Positions 35,780-43,920 of a DNA stretch of 64,000 bases are shown here, piece after piece. The notes beneath the pieces were generated by a model. It was not told the DNA's origin. It was given only the letters and a program-made list of their open reading frames with translations, and searched no databases. This DNA comes from Actinomadura sp. NAK00032 (GTDB lineage Bacteria > Actinomycetota > Actinomycetes > Streptosporangiales > Streptosporangiaceae), in assembly GCF_013364275.1 (NCBI RefSeq), contig NZ_CP054932.1:8804001-8868000 (forward strand), written 5' to 3'. The translations under genes and the position numbers were made by a program. Positions within the stretch are counted from its first letter, which is position 1, and every line of letters begins with the position of its first letter.

Positions 35780-36940
35780 ATGTCGCGCATCCCCCGATTC
35801 GCCGCGCTCGCCACGGCGTCCGCCCTGGTCGCCGGGACGGCGCTCGCACCCGCCGCGAACGCCGCCGCGCCTACCAAGAGCCACGGCCACGACCACGACC
35901 ACGACCACGGCCACGGCGACCAGCTCGACCGGAAGGTGCGGGAGCAGGCGGCGAAGCTGGTCGCGGACGGGGCGCCCGGTGTCATCGTCATGACGCGGCG
36001 CGGCGGCCGGGTGTCGCACGTGACCGCCGGGGTGGCGGACAAGGCGACCGGGGCGCCGATGGACCACCGGCTCCAGTTCCGCATCGCCAGCGTGACCAAG
36101 TCGTTCACCTCGACGGTCGTGCTGCAGCTCGCCGCCGAGCGCCGCCTGTCGCTGGACGACACCGTGGACGACTGGCTCCCCGGCCTGCTCGGCGCGAACG
36201 GCAACGACGGGTCGAAGATCACCGTCCGGCAGCTGCTCGCGCAGACCAGCGGGCTGAACGACTACACGCCCGACCCGCGGGTGATGTCCGACCCGGCCCG
36301 GTCCTGGACGCCCGAGGAGCTGATCGCGATCGCGACGGAGAAGCCGCCGCTGTACGCGCCCGGCACGGACTGGAACTACTCCAACACCAACTACATCCTC
36401 GCCGGGATGATCATCGAGAAGGCGACCGGGCGGCCGGTGGGCGCGGAGCTACGGAAGCGGATCTTCACGCCGCTGCGGCTCCGGCACACCTTCTACCCGA
36501 CGACCGACCCCGGGTTCCGCGGCCCGTACGTGCACGGCTACTACTACGAGTACGGCGACGTGAGCACGCTGGTCAGCCCGTCCAGTGCGCGGACGTCCGG
36601 CGGCATCGTCAGCACGGTGGACGACGTGGCGCGCTTCCACCGGGCGCTGTTCACCGGGCGGCTGCTGCCGGCGAAGCAGATGCGCGAGCTGCGGACGGTC
36701 CGTCCCGTCAACGACGACGGCGTGGTGGAGGACTACGGGCTCGGCGTCGCCCGCATCAAGTTCTCCTGCGGGTACGCGTGGGGCCACGACGGCGGCTTCC
36801 CCGGCTACCGCACCTGGACCTACACCAGCGCCGACGGCGGCCGCCAGGCGATCATCACCTACAACGAGTCGAAGCTGGAGCACGACACGACCTTCCGAGC
36901 AGACCTCGCCAAGGCCGCCGACACCGCCTTCTGCGCCTGA
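35780..36940 (+). CDS. Secreted serine hydrolase, beta-lactamase/DD-peptidase class C fold
   Basis: Secreted enzyme of 386 residues. Signal peptide ends near 'APAANAA' (about residue 29), followed by a His/Asp-rich tract GHDHDHDHGHG at about 36-46 that could bind metal ions. Active-site motifs of the serine beta-lactamase/D-Ala-D-Ala carboxypeptidase family are all present: SVTK with Ser104, YSN with Tyr200 and HDG at about 336-338. AGGAGG precedes ATG 35780. Likely acts on peptidoglycan peptides or esters outside the membrane; substrate not predictable. Its stop codon lies in an 18-bp repeat array. Confidence 0.9.
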   Translation: MSRIPRFAALATASALVAGTALAPAANAAAPTKSHGHDHDHDHGHGDQLDRKVREQAAKLVADGAPGVIVMTRRGGRVSHVTAGVADKATGAPMDHRLQFRIASVTKSFTSTVVLQLAAERRLSLDDTVDDWLPGLLGANGNDGSKITVRQLLAQTSGLNDYTPDPRVMSDPARSWTPEELIAIATEKPPLYAPGTDWNYSNTNYILAGMIIEKATGRPVGAELRKRIFTPLRLRHTFYPTTDPGFRGPYVHGYYYEYGDVSTLVSPSSARTSGGIVSTVDDVARFHRALFTGRLLPAKQMRELRTVRPVNDDGVVEDYGLGVARIKFSCGYAWGHDGGFPGYRTWTYTSADGGRQAIITYNESKLEHDTTFRADLAKAADTAFCA

Positions 36941-37081
36941 ACCAGCCTCTGCGCCTGAACCAGCCTCTGTGTCTGAACCAGCCTCTGTGTCCGAACGAGC
37001 CTCTGCGCCCGCACGGACTTCCGCGCCTGAACGAGCCTCTGCGCCTGAACGAGCCTCTGCGCCTGAACGAACATCCGCGCC
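36929..37081. repeat. 18-bp tandem repeat spanning the serine-hydrolase stop codon, ~8 copies
   Basis: Unit CTGCGCCTGAAC(C/G)AGCCT, period exactly 18. The gene stop TGA (36938) is in the first unit; in-frame TGAs recur at 36956, 36974, 37028, 37046 and 37064, while the units at 36992 and 37010 carry CGA and CGC instead. The rest of the stretch to 37219 contains the PucR ribosome binding site and no other gene. Confidence 0.93.
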
Positions 37082-37219
37082 AGTGCGTAGGGGCGCCCGG
37101 TTATAAGCAGGTGAGCAGTGGCCGCAGGGTTTTGTTCTTCCGCGCTACAGAAGAACGGTGTGGGCGGTGCGTACCGTCGGGACGTCCAGCAGCACGGCCG
37201 GGCAAACGGAGGTGTGCCG

Positions 37220-38542
37220 ATGACCAGAACCCTCGCATCCGGAGGTGCCGGCGAGCGGCGAGGCGACGGGGAGCGGCCCGTGCTTCTCCCGCCGCGCCTC
37301 GCCGGGCTGATGCGGCCGGAGCTGCCGAGCCTCGCCGAGGAGATCGTCACCGAGATCCGCCGCGCCATCCCGGAGTACGCCCGCCCGCTCGACGGCCCCT
37401 ACGGGCACGTGCTGCGGCTCAGCGTGGAGCACAACCTCGCCGCGTTCGTCGACCGGATCGCCGTCCCGCACGGCGCGCCGGCCGACGACGGCTCCGCCGC
37501 CACCACGGCGCGGATGCTCGGCCAGTACGAGGCCCACGAGGGCCGCGACCTGGACTCCCTCCAGGCCGCGTACCGCATCGGCGGGCAGGTCGCCTGGCGC
37601 CGCGTCATGCGGGTCGCGCCCCGGCACGACATCTCCGCGGCCGTCATGTCGCGGCTCGCCGACGCCCTCTTCGTCTATCTGGACGAGCTGGCCGAGCTGT
37701 CGCTCGACGGGTACCGGCAGGCCAGGGCCCGTCCGATCCCGGCCTTGGACGAGCGGCGCCGCCGCCTGCTGCGCCTGCTCCTGGACGGCCCCGAGGCGGA
37801 GGTCGCGGAGGCGGCCGAGGCCGCCGGATGGCGCGTCCCGGACGAGGTCACGCTCGTCGCCGTCGAGCCCGACGCCCGCTGCGCGTGGACGGCGCTGGAC
37901 GAGGACGTCCTCGCCGACCTGGAGTGCGCCGCCCCGCACCTGCTCCTGCCCGGCCCGTTCACGCCGGAGCGGCGCCGCATGCTGGACGAGGCGCTGCCCG
38001 GCCGCCTGATCGCGGTCGGCGTGACGATGCCCGCCGGGCAGGCGGCCGACTCGCTGCGCTGGGCCCGGCGGGCGCTCGGGCTCGCGCTCGGCGGCGTCCT
38101 CGACGGCCCGGTGGTCCGGTGCGAGGAGCACCTCGTGACGTTGTGGCTGCTGTCGGACCCGGCGCTGGTGGACGAGCTGGCCCGGCGCCGCCTCGGCGTC
38201 CTGGACGGCATGACGCCCGGTCAGCAGGACCGGCTGACCGAGACCCTGCGGACCTGGCTCGTCACCCGCGGCACCGCCGCCGAGATCGCCGCGATCCTGC
38301 ACATCCACCCACAGACCGTCCGGTACCGGATGCGCAAGATCGAGCAGACCTTCGGCGCCGAGCTGGCCGACCCGGAGGCCCGGTTCGGCATCGAGGCCGT
38401 GCTGCGCGCCGCCCACCTGCGGGCCCGTGCCGGGCGGGCGTCCGGGCAGGCGTCCGGGCGGGCGTCCGGGCAGGCATCCGGGCGGGGGCGGGCCCGTAGC
38501 GACACACGGCCTCCACATCCGTCTGCCATGATCCCCAGGTGA
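37220..38542 (+). CDS. PucR/CdaR-type transcriptional regulator
   Basis: Regulator of about 440 residues, paralogous in layout to the 961-2160 gene: helical N-terminal domain, middle domain with 'GQAADSLRWARRALGLALGG', and C-terminal HTH_30 ('AAILHIHPQTVRYRMRKIEQ'). ATG 37220 follows GGAGG; the frame is open upstream but without coding character. The last 35 residues are a low-complexity (A/S)GQASGR repeat encoded by a 12-bp tandem repeat at about 38440-38495. Its stop overlaps the GTG of the lipoprotein gene (GTGA), so it may regulate that gene. Confidence 0.88.
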   Translation: MTRTLASGGAGERRGDGERPVLLPPRLAGLMRPELPSLAEEIVTEIRRAIPEYARPLDGPYGHVLRLSVEHNLAAFVDRIAVPHGAPADDGSAATTARMLGQYEAHEGRDLDSLQAAYRIGGQVAWRRVMRVAPRHDISAAVMSRLADALFVYLDELAELSLDGYRQARARPIPALDERRRRLLRLLLDGPEAEVAEAAEAAGWRVPDEVTLVAVEPDARCAWTALDEDVLADLECAAPHLLLPGPFTPERRRMLDEALPGRLIAVGVTMPAGQAADSLRWARRALGLALGGVLDGPVVRCEEHLVTLWLLSDPALVDELARRRLGVLDGMTPGQQDRLTETLRTWLVTRGTAAEIAAILHIHPQTVRYRMRKIEQTFGAELADPEARFGIEAVLRAAHLRARAGRASGQASGRASGQASGRGRARSDTRPPHPSAMIPR

Positions 38543-39144
38543 CCCCGACAAAACGGACACCGATCCTGCTGGTCGCGGCCGCGGCGGCGCTGGTCGGCGC
38601 GGCGGGCTGCGGCACCGAGACCGCGCCGGCCGCCCTCCCGTCCGAGCCCTATCCCGTGCTGCCGTCGAAGCCGGCGACGCCGACGCCGATCCCGCTGGAG
38701 CGGCACCGGCCGGCCCCGCCCGTCTGCACGCCGGAGGGCATCAGCATCGGGATGGACGAGCCGGAGGCGGCGATGGGCCTGCGCGCCGCGACCATCCGGC
38801 TCCGCAACTGCGGCGACCGCGCGTACCGGTTGAACGGCTACCCGTCCGTGCGCGTCCTCGACAAGGACCGGCAGCCGTTCGACGTGAAGATCGTGCGCGG
38901 CACGACGCAGGTCGACGACCCGGGGCCGAAGCCGCTGACGATCCGTCCGGGCGGGTCCGCCGTCTTCGTGATCGTCTGGCGGAACCTCGTCACCGACCCG
39001 ACGACGACGGCGGTGGCGGGCACGTACCTGGAGGTCCGGCCGGCGCCTGGACGGCCGGTCGTCATCGTCGAGTCCGACGGGCCCCTCGATCTCGGCAACA
39101 CCGGACGCCTGGAGGAGACCGCCTGGAGCCTCCCCCGCACCTGA
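38539..39144 (+). CDS. DUF4232-like lipoprotein
   Basis: Exported lipoprotein of 201 residues. The signal 'PILLVAAAAALVGAAGC' places the lipidated Cys at 24, followed by a Pro/Ala linker and a beta-sandwich domain of the DUF4232 type ('AATIRLRNCGDRAYRLNGYP' and 'GGSAVFVIVWRN'), with two Cys that could form a disulphide. Function unknown; such proteins are attached to the outer membrane face. It starts with GTG overlapping the PucR stop. Its own stop falls in a 19-nt duplication shared with the convergent gene. Confidence 0.82.
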   Translation: MTPTKRTPILLVAAAAALVGAAGCGTETAPAALPSEPYPVLPSKPATPTPIPLERHRPAPPVCTPEGISIGMDEPEAAMGLRAATIRLRNCGDRAYRLNGYPSVRVLDKDRQPFDVKIVRGTTQVDDPGPKPLTIRPGGSAVFVIVWRNLVTDPTTTAVAGTYLEVRPAPGRPVVIVESDGPLDLGNTGRLEETAWSLPRT

Positions 39145-39183
39145 CTCAGCGGGGCGGGCCTGACTCGGCTCAGCGGGGCGGAG
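39140..39183. repeat. Two-copy repeat duplicating the stops of two convergent genes
   Basis: CCTGACTCAGCGGGGCGGG is followed by CCTGACTCGGCTCAGCGGGGCGG, i.e. a second copy with a 5-nt insertion. The plus-strand gene stops at TGA 39142 and a second TGA occurs at 39161. The minus-strand gene stops at 39170-39172 and the mirrored copy places another TGA at 39146-39148. Confidence 0.8.
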
Positions 39184-40051
39184 CCTGCACCTTGCCGATG
39201 CCGAGCGTGTTCTCCGCGGGCATCAGGCCGGTCTCCAGCACCTTGACCAGGACCGGCATCGCCAGCTGCGCCAGCCGCTCGGCCTTGGCCTCGCCGAGGG
39301 CCCGCCAGGGCGCGTAGGCGAGGTCGTCGGTCATCCGCTCGACGGAGTCGCGCAACTCCCGGCCCCGGTCGGTCGCGGCGCCGTCATCGTCCACGAGGCC
39401 GCGGGACGCGAGGCGGTCGCGGGCGGCGGCCCACTCCTCGTCCGTCCAGCCCCGGCTCGCGAACGTCTCGACGGACGCGGCGCCGACCGCGGCGAACGAG
39501 ACGAGCGACTCGGCCGGGTCGAGCCCGTGGGTGAGGAGCGCGGCGACGTGGCCGTCCCCGCGGTGCTCGCGCAGGATGCCGATCGCGTGCCAGAGCGCGA
39601 GATGCGGCTCGTCCGGCCAGGGCAGGTCGGCGTTGGCGGCGGCGATCGGCCGGCCGGCCGTGCCCGCCTCCTCGGCGGCGGCGCGGGCCAGCGCGGCGGC
39701 CTCCGCGAGGTCCGGGGAGTCGATGGCGTCGCCGAGCAGTGCCCGGTACATGCGGTCGACGGCGCGCTCCCGGGCTTCCAGGACGCGCTCGGGCGGCGCG
39801 ACCGTCCACACGGCGGGGACGTGCTCGGCCACCATGCGCGGGCTGAAGCTGTAGAAGGCGGACGCGACCCGCTCCGGACCGGCGGCGCCGAGCGGGGCGG
39901 CGCGCCACGCGAAGTAGCTCGGCCAGCGCGTGTCGACCTCGTACCCGAGCCCCGCCGCCTCGGCGAAGACGTCGGGCGAGTACCAGAACAGGGCGTGCAC
40001 GGCTTCGATCTGGTGCCACATCTGCCGGGCCAGGCCGGGGTTCTCCGTCAT
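39170..40051 (-). CDS. SCO6745-family protein
   Basis: Soluble, Ala-rich helical protein of 293 residues. The opening 'QMWHQIEAVHALFWYSPDVF' and 'FYSFSPRMVAEHVPAVW' and the later 'LWHAIGILREHRGDGHVAAL' match the SCO6745 family of actinomycete proteins; the last block carries a HxxGH-like arrangement. I recall relatives being called SalK, but no enzymatic role is established. AAGGAG precedes ATG 40051. It is followed by, and shares its stop-region repeat with, the convergent lipoprotein gene. Confidence 0.85.
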   Translation of the reverse strand: MTENPGLARQMWHQIEAVHALFWYSPDVFAEAAGLGYEVDTRWPSYFAWRAAPLGAAGPERVASAFYSFSPRMVAEHVPAVWTVAPPERVLEARERAVDRMYRALLGDAIDSPDLAEAAALARAAAEEAGTAGRPIAAANADLPWPDEPHLALWHAIGILREHRGDGHVAALLTHGLDPAESLVSFAAVGAASVETFASRGWTDEEWAAARDRLASRGLVDDDGAATDRGRELRDSVERMTDDLAYAPWRALGEAKAERLAQLAMPVLVKVLETGLMPAENTLGIGKVQAPPR

Positions 40052-40104
40052 CGGCGCTCCTTCACTCGGGATCACCACCAGCCTATCTAGACAGTGACAA
40101 GATT

Positions 40105-41448
40105 TCACGGCCCGAACCGGGACGCGTCCGCCTCGACCCACCGCCCGTCCGCCCCGAAAGACACCCTGACCTGCGGCGATGGCACCGCCGGAGCGACACC
40201 CACCTCCCCGAAATAACCATCCCCGGGTACCGCTGGATAGCCGCCCGACACTGCCGGATAAGCGCCAGACGTCGCGGACAGGCCGTGCGGCATGCCGTGA
40301 TGGGCGTCCGGCACCGCCGGATACGCCGCCGACGCCGCAGGATGGGTGCCCGTCGCTGCCGGGTAGCTGTTCGTCGGTGCGGGGCGGGCGTGCGGCTCTG
40401 CCGGGTTTCTGGGCGTGGGTGCGGCGGCGGGGAGGGCGCGGGGCTGAGCGGTGGGGCGGGGGTGAAGGGCGGGGCGGGGGTGATGGGTGGGGCGGGTTGG
40501 CGGGTGTTCCGGCGGTAGCGGCCCAGGGGGCGTGACGGTGCGGATCGGGCGGTGTTCGTGGCGCGGGAAGGCCAGTAGCGCCAGGACGGCCAGGCCGACG
40601 CCGGCGACGCGCAGCAGGAACGGGCCCGGCTCGTGCGGCCACGGCTCGCCGTACAGCAGCGTGGCCGACAGCAGCAGGTGCGTCTTGGCGGTGACCGTGA
40701 CGACCGTGACGATGATCATGAGGCGGCAGCGCTGCAGGCCGATGGAGAGCAGCCCTAGGCCGAGGACGCCCGCGAGCAGGAACAGGTACGGGTGCGGCGA
40801 GGCCAGCACCCCCGCGCCCCGGCCGTCGGCGAGCATCATCGCCATGCCCTGGCCGAACACCTCGGTGGCGCCGAGCAGGACGCCCGCGCCGAGCCCGTGC
40901 GCGATGCCGGTCAGCGGCCGTGCGTGGCGGCCGCTGACCGGGCGGTCGCGCATGCAGAACATCCACAGCGGCAGGACCAGCGACGGCACGAACACCAGGC
41001 CCGCCTTCCAGAGCGGGAGGGCGCCGGCGGCGCCCGCGCCGCCCGGCCGGTGCAGCGCGTCCGCCAGCGACTCGCCGGCACCGGGCAGCACCGACAGCGC
41101 CGCGGTGATCATCGCGGCCACGGTGATGAGGACCGCGAGCCACTCCCGCGACGTGGGCCGCTCGCCGAACCCGCTCATCCCCACCGCGAGGAGCGTGACG
41201 AGGCCGAGCCCGTAGGCGGGCAGGGTCGCGACCACGGGCAGCGTGACGAGCGCGAAGGCCGACAAGGCGAACCCCGCCAGCAGCACCGCGACCCCGGCGA
41301 GCCAGCGCGGGCTGCGCGCGAGCCGTGCGGCGGCGTGCAGCGGGTGCCGGCCCCCGATCGGGCTCATCCGCCCGGCGGCCGTCTTGAACAGGACGTAGGC
41401 GGCGATATAGACGGCCTGCGCGGCGCAGGCGAGGACGACCGCGTGCAT
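40105..41448 (-). CDS. EamA/DMT-like membrane protein with repetitive Pro-rich tail
   Basis: Integral membrane protein of 447 residues. The first ~290 residues contain nine to ten hydrophobic helices arranged like a DMT/EamA transporter ('VVLACAAQAVYIAAYVLFKT', 'ALVTLPVVATLPAYGLGLVT', 'IVTVVTVTAKTHLLLSATLL'). The remaining ~155 residues are a cytoplasmic or periplasmic Pro/His/Ala-rich tail with repeated Y-P-A-(A/V) units ('SYPAATG', 'AYPAVPD', 'AYPAVSG', 'GYPAVPG'). CGGAGGTG precedes ATG 41448. Substrate unknown; the tail is unusual for the fold. Confidence 0.78.
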   Translation of the reverse strand: MHAVVLACAAQAVYIAAYVLFKTAAGRMSPIGGRHPLHAAARLARSPRWLAGVAVLLAGFALSAFALVTLPVVATLPAYGLGLVTLLAVGMSGFGERPTSREWLAVLITVAAMITAALSVLPGAGESLADALHRPGGAGAAGALPLWKAGLVFVPSLVLPLWMFCMRDRPVSGRHARPLTGIAHGLGAGVLLGATEVFGQGMAMMLADGRGAGVLASPHPYLFLLAGVLGLGLLSIGLQRCRLMIIVTVVTVTAKTHLLLSATLLYGEPWPHEPGPFLLRVAGVGLAVLALLAFPRHEHRPIRTVTPPGPLPPEHPPTRPTHHPRPALHPRPTAQPRALPAAAPTPRNPAEPHARPAPTNSYPAATGTHPAASAAYPAVPDAHHGMPHGLSATSGAYPAVSGGYPAVPGDGYFGEVGVAPAVPSPQVRVSFGADGRWVEADASRFGP

Positions 41449-41663
41449 GGCGCACCTCCGGGACGGACTGGCGTCCTTCACCCCACCCGGCGAAAAACGC
41501 TGTCGAAACGGATGGTGACACGGGGAGGGCGTCCGCCGATTCTCGCCACGAGACGGAGAAAACACCCGGTTTGTGCGCCTCGGTGAGTATCGCCGGCCCC
41601 GGCTGTCCCGGAAAGGCCAAGATCAATGCTTCGGTCGCATTGCCGATCACTCACCGCAGGTGA

Positions 41664-42119
41664 ATGATTGCGGTGCGCTTCCGAGTCAGGTGTGGTGATG
41701 CAGTGACGGTCAGGTTGGAAAGGCTGGGCGAGCCGTTCGGCTTCAGCGACGGCGAGGGCGGCCGCCGGGCCCGCCGGGCGGTGCGCGAGCGCGCCGCGAA
41801 GCTCATCGCGGACGAGGGGCTCCTCGACGACGTCGAGCTGATGACGGCCGAGGCCGTCGCCAACGCCGTCCTGCACGGCACCGGGCTCGTCACGGTGACG
41901 GTCGCCACCAACGGCGACACGCTGCTCGTGGAGGTCGCCGACGACGGCCCCGCCCGTCCCGCTCCGGCGGCGGCCGATCCGCACCTCCGCCGCCGCCTCG
42001 ACCACGGCCGGGGCCTGACCGTCATCGACGCCCTCGCCGACGAATGGGGGCTGGAGCAGACCCCCGACCGCACCCGCCTCTGGTTCACGCTCAGCGCCCC
42101 TGAGCCACCGAGCCCCTGA
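41664..42119 (+). CDS. Anti-sigma-factor-type ATP-binding protein (HATPase_c)
   Basis: Protein of about 151 residues with a GHKL ATPase fold: N-box 'ELMTAEAVANAVLHG', G1 box 'VADDGPA' and 'HGRGLTVIDALAD'. This is the RsbW/SpoIIAB-like set common in actinomycetes, where such kinases regulate sigma factors or other targets. GTG 41703 is an alternative start that removes 13 residues. No sigma factor or anti-anti-sigma gene is adjacent. The codons after the stop contain several CCCTGAGC words, a weaker case of stop-region repetition. Confidence 0.8.
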   Translation: MIAVRFRVRCGDAVTVRLERLGEPFGFSDGEGGRRARRAVRERAAKLIADEGLLDDVELMTAEAVANAVLHGTGLVTVTVATNGDTLLVEVADDGPARPAPAAADPHLRRRLDHGRGLTVIDALADEWGLEQTPDRTRLWFTLSAPEPPSP

Positions 42120-42172
42120 GCACCCGCCCTCCTGAGCCCTCGCGGCCCTGAGCCCCTGAGCGCTCCCGGGAG

Positions 42173-43771
42173 CTAAGAGGGCAGCGAGCGGCGGACGACC
42201 TTGCCCGTGGCGTTGCGGGGCAGCGCGTCCAGGAAGTGGACGTCGCGGGGCACGGCGAAGCGGGCCAGCCGGTCGCGGACGTGGGCGCGGACGGCGTCGG
42301 CGTCCAGCTCCGCGCCCTCCCGCAGGACGAGGAACGCGGCGGCGCGCTGCCCGAACTCCTCGTCCGGGACGCCGACGACGGCCACCTCCCTGACCTGCGG
42401 CAGCTTCTCCAGCACCTCTTCGATCGCGCCCGGGAAGACGTTCTCCCCGCCCGAGACGATCATGTCGTCGTCGCGGCCGTGCACGAACAGCCGGCCCTGG
42501 TCGTCGAGGTGCCCGACGTCGCCGAGGCTCATCAGGCCGTCCCGCATCTCCTTGGTGTCGCCGCTGGTGTAGCCCGCGAACAGCAGTTCGTTGGCGGCGA
42601 AGATGCGGCCGGTGGTGCCGGGCGGGACGGGCCGGCCCTCGTCGTCCAGGATCGCGACCCTCGTCCCCGGCGGGGGCGTGCCGGCCGTGTCGGGGTCGGC
42701 GCGCAGGTCGGCGGGCGTGGCGATGGTGACCCACGACGCCTCCGTCGACCCGTACAGGTTGTAGAGGACGTCGCCGAACGCGTCCATGAACGCGGTGGCG
42801 AGCGTCGCCGGCAGGGCCGAGCCGCTGACGGCGGCGATCCGCAGCGAGGACGTGTCGTGCTTGCGCCGCGCCGCCTCCGGGACGTCCAGGACGCGCTGGA
42901 GCATGACCGGCACGGCGACGAGCGCGGTCGCGCCGGTGACGTCGATCGTGCGGAGGGTCTGCTCGGGGTCGAACCGGCTCCGCAGGACGATCGTCGCGCG
43001 CAGCGAGATCGCGGTCTGGAGCATCGCGTAGCCCCAGGTGTGGAACAGCGGCGCCTCGATGAACATCCGCTCGTGCACCCGGTACGGGATGCGGGACAGG
43101 ATCGAGGTGAGCGGCGACAGCCCGGGACGCGAGTGCCGGTCGGCGCCCTTGGGACGGCCGGTGGTGCCGGAGCTGAGCACGATCGTCCGGCCCGCCTTGC
43201 CTGGCGGGTCGACCGGCGCGGCGGGCGCGGTCGCGATGACGTTCTCCAGCTCCGAACCGGGCCCGCCCGCCGTGATGACGTGCACGGTCTTCGGTACCGC
43301 CGCGATGAACCCGGCGAACTCCTCGTCCGCGATCACGACCTCGACCTGCTGCTGCCGCAGGACGGTGACGAGCTGCTCGGTGCTCATCCCCGTGTTGAGC
43401 AGGACGAGGTCGGAGCCGCGCTTGCTGCACGCCGTCAGCGCCTCGACCATGCCGCGGTGGTTGCGGCACAGCACCGCCACGCGGGGCGAGTCGTTGAACC
43501 GGCCGAGCGCGGCGGCGAGCCGGTCGGTGCGGGCGTCCAGCTCGCCGTAGGTCAGCTCCCCGGCGTCGTCGATGATCGCGACGACGCCGGGGTCGCGGGC
43601 GGCCGCGGAGGCGACCGTCCCGCCGAGCAGGGTGCCCCAGCGGCGCAGGGCGCCGAGCTGGCGGACGACCTTCAGCGGCGGTCCGGGGCGCCACAGCCCG
43701 CTCCGGGCGAACATGCCGCCCGCGCGCGCGACCGACGCCGCACGGTGCCCGAACTCCGATCGTCCGCTCAT
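42173..43771 (-). CDS. Acyl-CoA synthetase (AMP-binding, FadD-type)
   Basis: ANL-superfamily enzyme of 532 residues that activates a carboxylic acid, probably a fatty acid, to acyl-CoA through an acyl-adenylate. Motifs: P-loop 'VLSSGTTGRPKGAD' at about 195-208, 'YNLYGSTEASWVTIA' (A5), 'GLMSLGDVGHLDDQGRLFVH' (A7), 'VSGGENVFPGAIEEVL' and the terminal 'LPRNATGKVVRR' with the catalytic Lys. All are intact. GGAGGCGG precedes ATG 43771. Located beside an MFS exporter in the opposite half of the window from the Mce operon; substrate not defined. Confidence 0.9.
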   Translation of the reverse strand: MSGRSEFGHRAASVARAGGMFARSGLWRPGPPLKVVRQLGALRRWGTLLGGTVASAAARDPGVVAIIDDAGELTYGELDARTDRLAAALGRFNDSPRVAVLCRNHRGMVEALTACSKRGSDLVLLNTGMSTEQLVTVLRQQQVEVVIADEEFAGFIAAVPKTVHVITAGGPGSELENVIATAPAAPVDPPGKAGRTIVLSSGTTGRPKGADRHSRPGLSPLTSILSRIPYRVHERMFIEAPLFHTWGYAMLQTAISLRATIVLRSRFDPEQTLRTIDVTGATALVAVPVMLQRVLDVPEAARRKHDTSSLRIAAVSGSALPATLATAFMDAFGDVLYNLYGSTEASWVTIATPADLRADPDTAGTPPPGTRVAILDDEGRPVPPGTTGRIFAANELLFAGYTSGDTKEMRDGLMSLGDVGHLDDQGRLFVHGRDDDMIVSGGENVFPGAIEEVLEKLPQVREVAVVGVPDEEFGQRAAAFLVLREGAELDADAVRAHVRDRLARFAVPRDVHFLDALPRNATGKVVRRSLPS

Positions 43772-43869
43772 CTGCCACCGCCTCCGGTACGGGGTTCCGG
43801 ACTACCGACCGTACGGTTGGCGGCTTTCGTACTCTCCTGACTGAACTCAGCTCTTCGCGGCGGCGATTG

Positions 43870-43920
43870 TCAGGAGCCTGACAATTGTTAGGAACCTGAC
43901 AACTGTTAGGAGCCTGACAA
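43870..43920 (-). repeat. 18-bp palindromic tandem repeat with three in-frame stops
   Basis: On the minus strand three units TTGTCAGG-CT-CCTAACAG, TTGTCAGG-TT-CCTAACAA and TTGTCAGG-CT-CCTGACAA follow each other. The MFS stop TAA (43906-43908) is in the first; TAA 43888-43890 and TGA 43870-43872 follow in frame. The third unit is a perfect palindrome (8-bp arms), so the array can also form alternative hairpins and may act as a terminator. Confidence 0.92.

Noticed and set aside
36929-37081. A CRISPR or a protein extension past the stop
   Set aside because: Units are 18 bp without spacers, and the frame contains repeated TGA stops, so no extended protein is made.
42097-42160. Another in-frame stop-codon repeat after the ATPase gene
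   Set aside because: CCCTGAGC words recur, but spacing is irregular and the stops do not keep frame, so it is not counted with the regular arrays.
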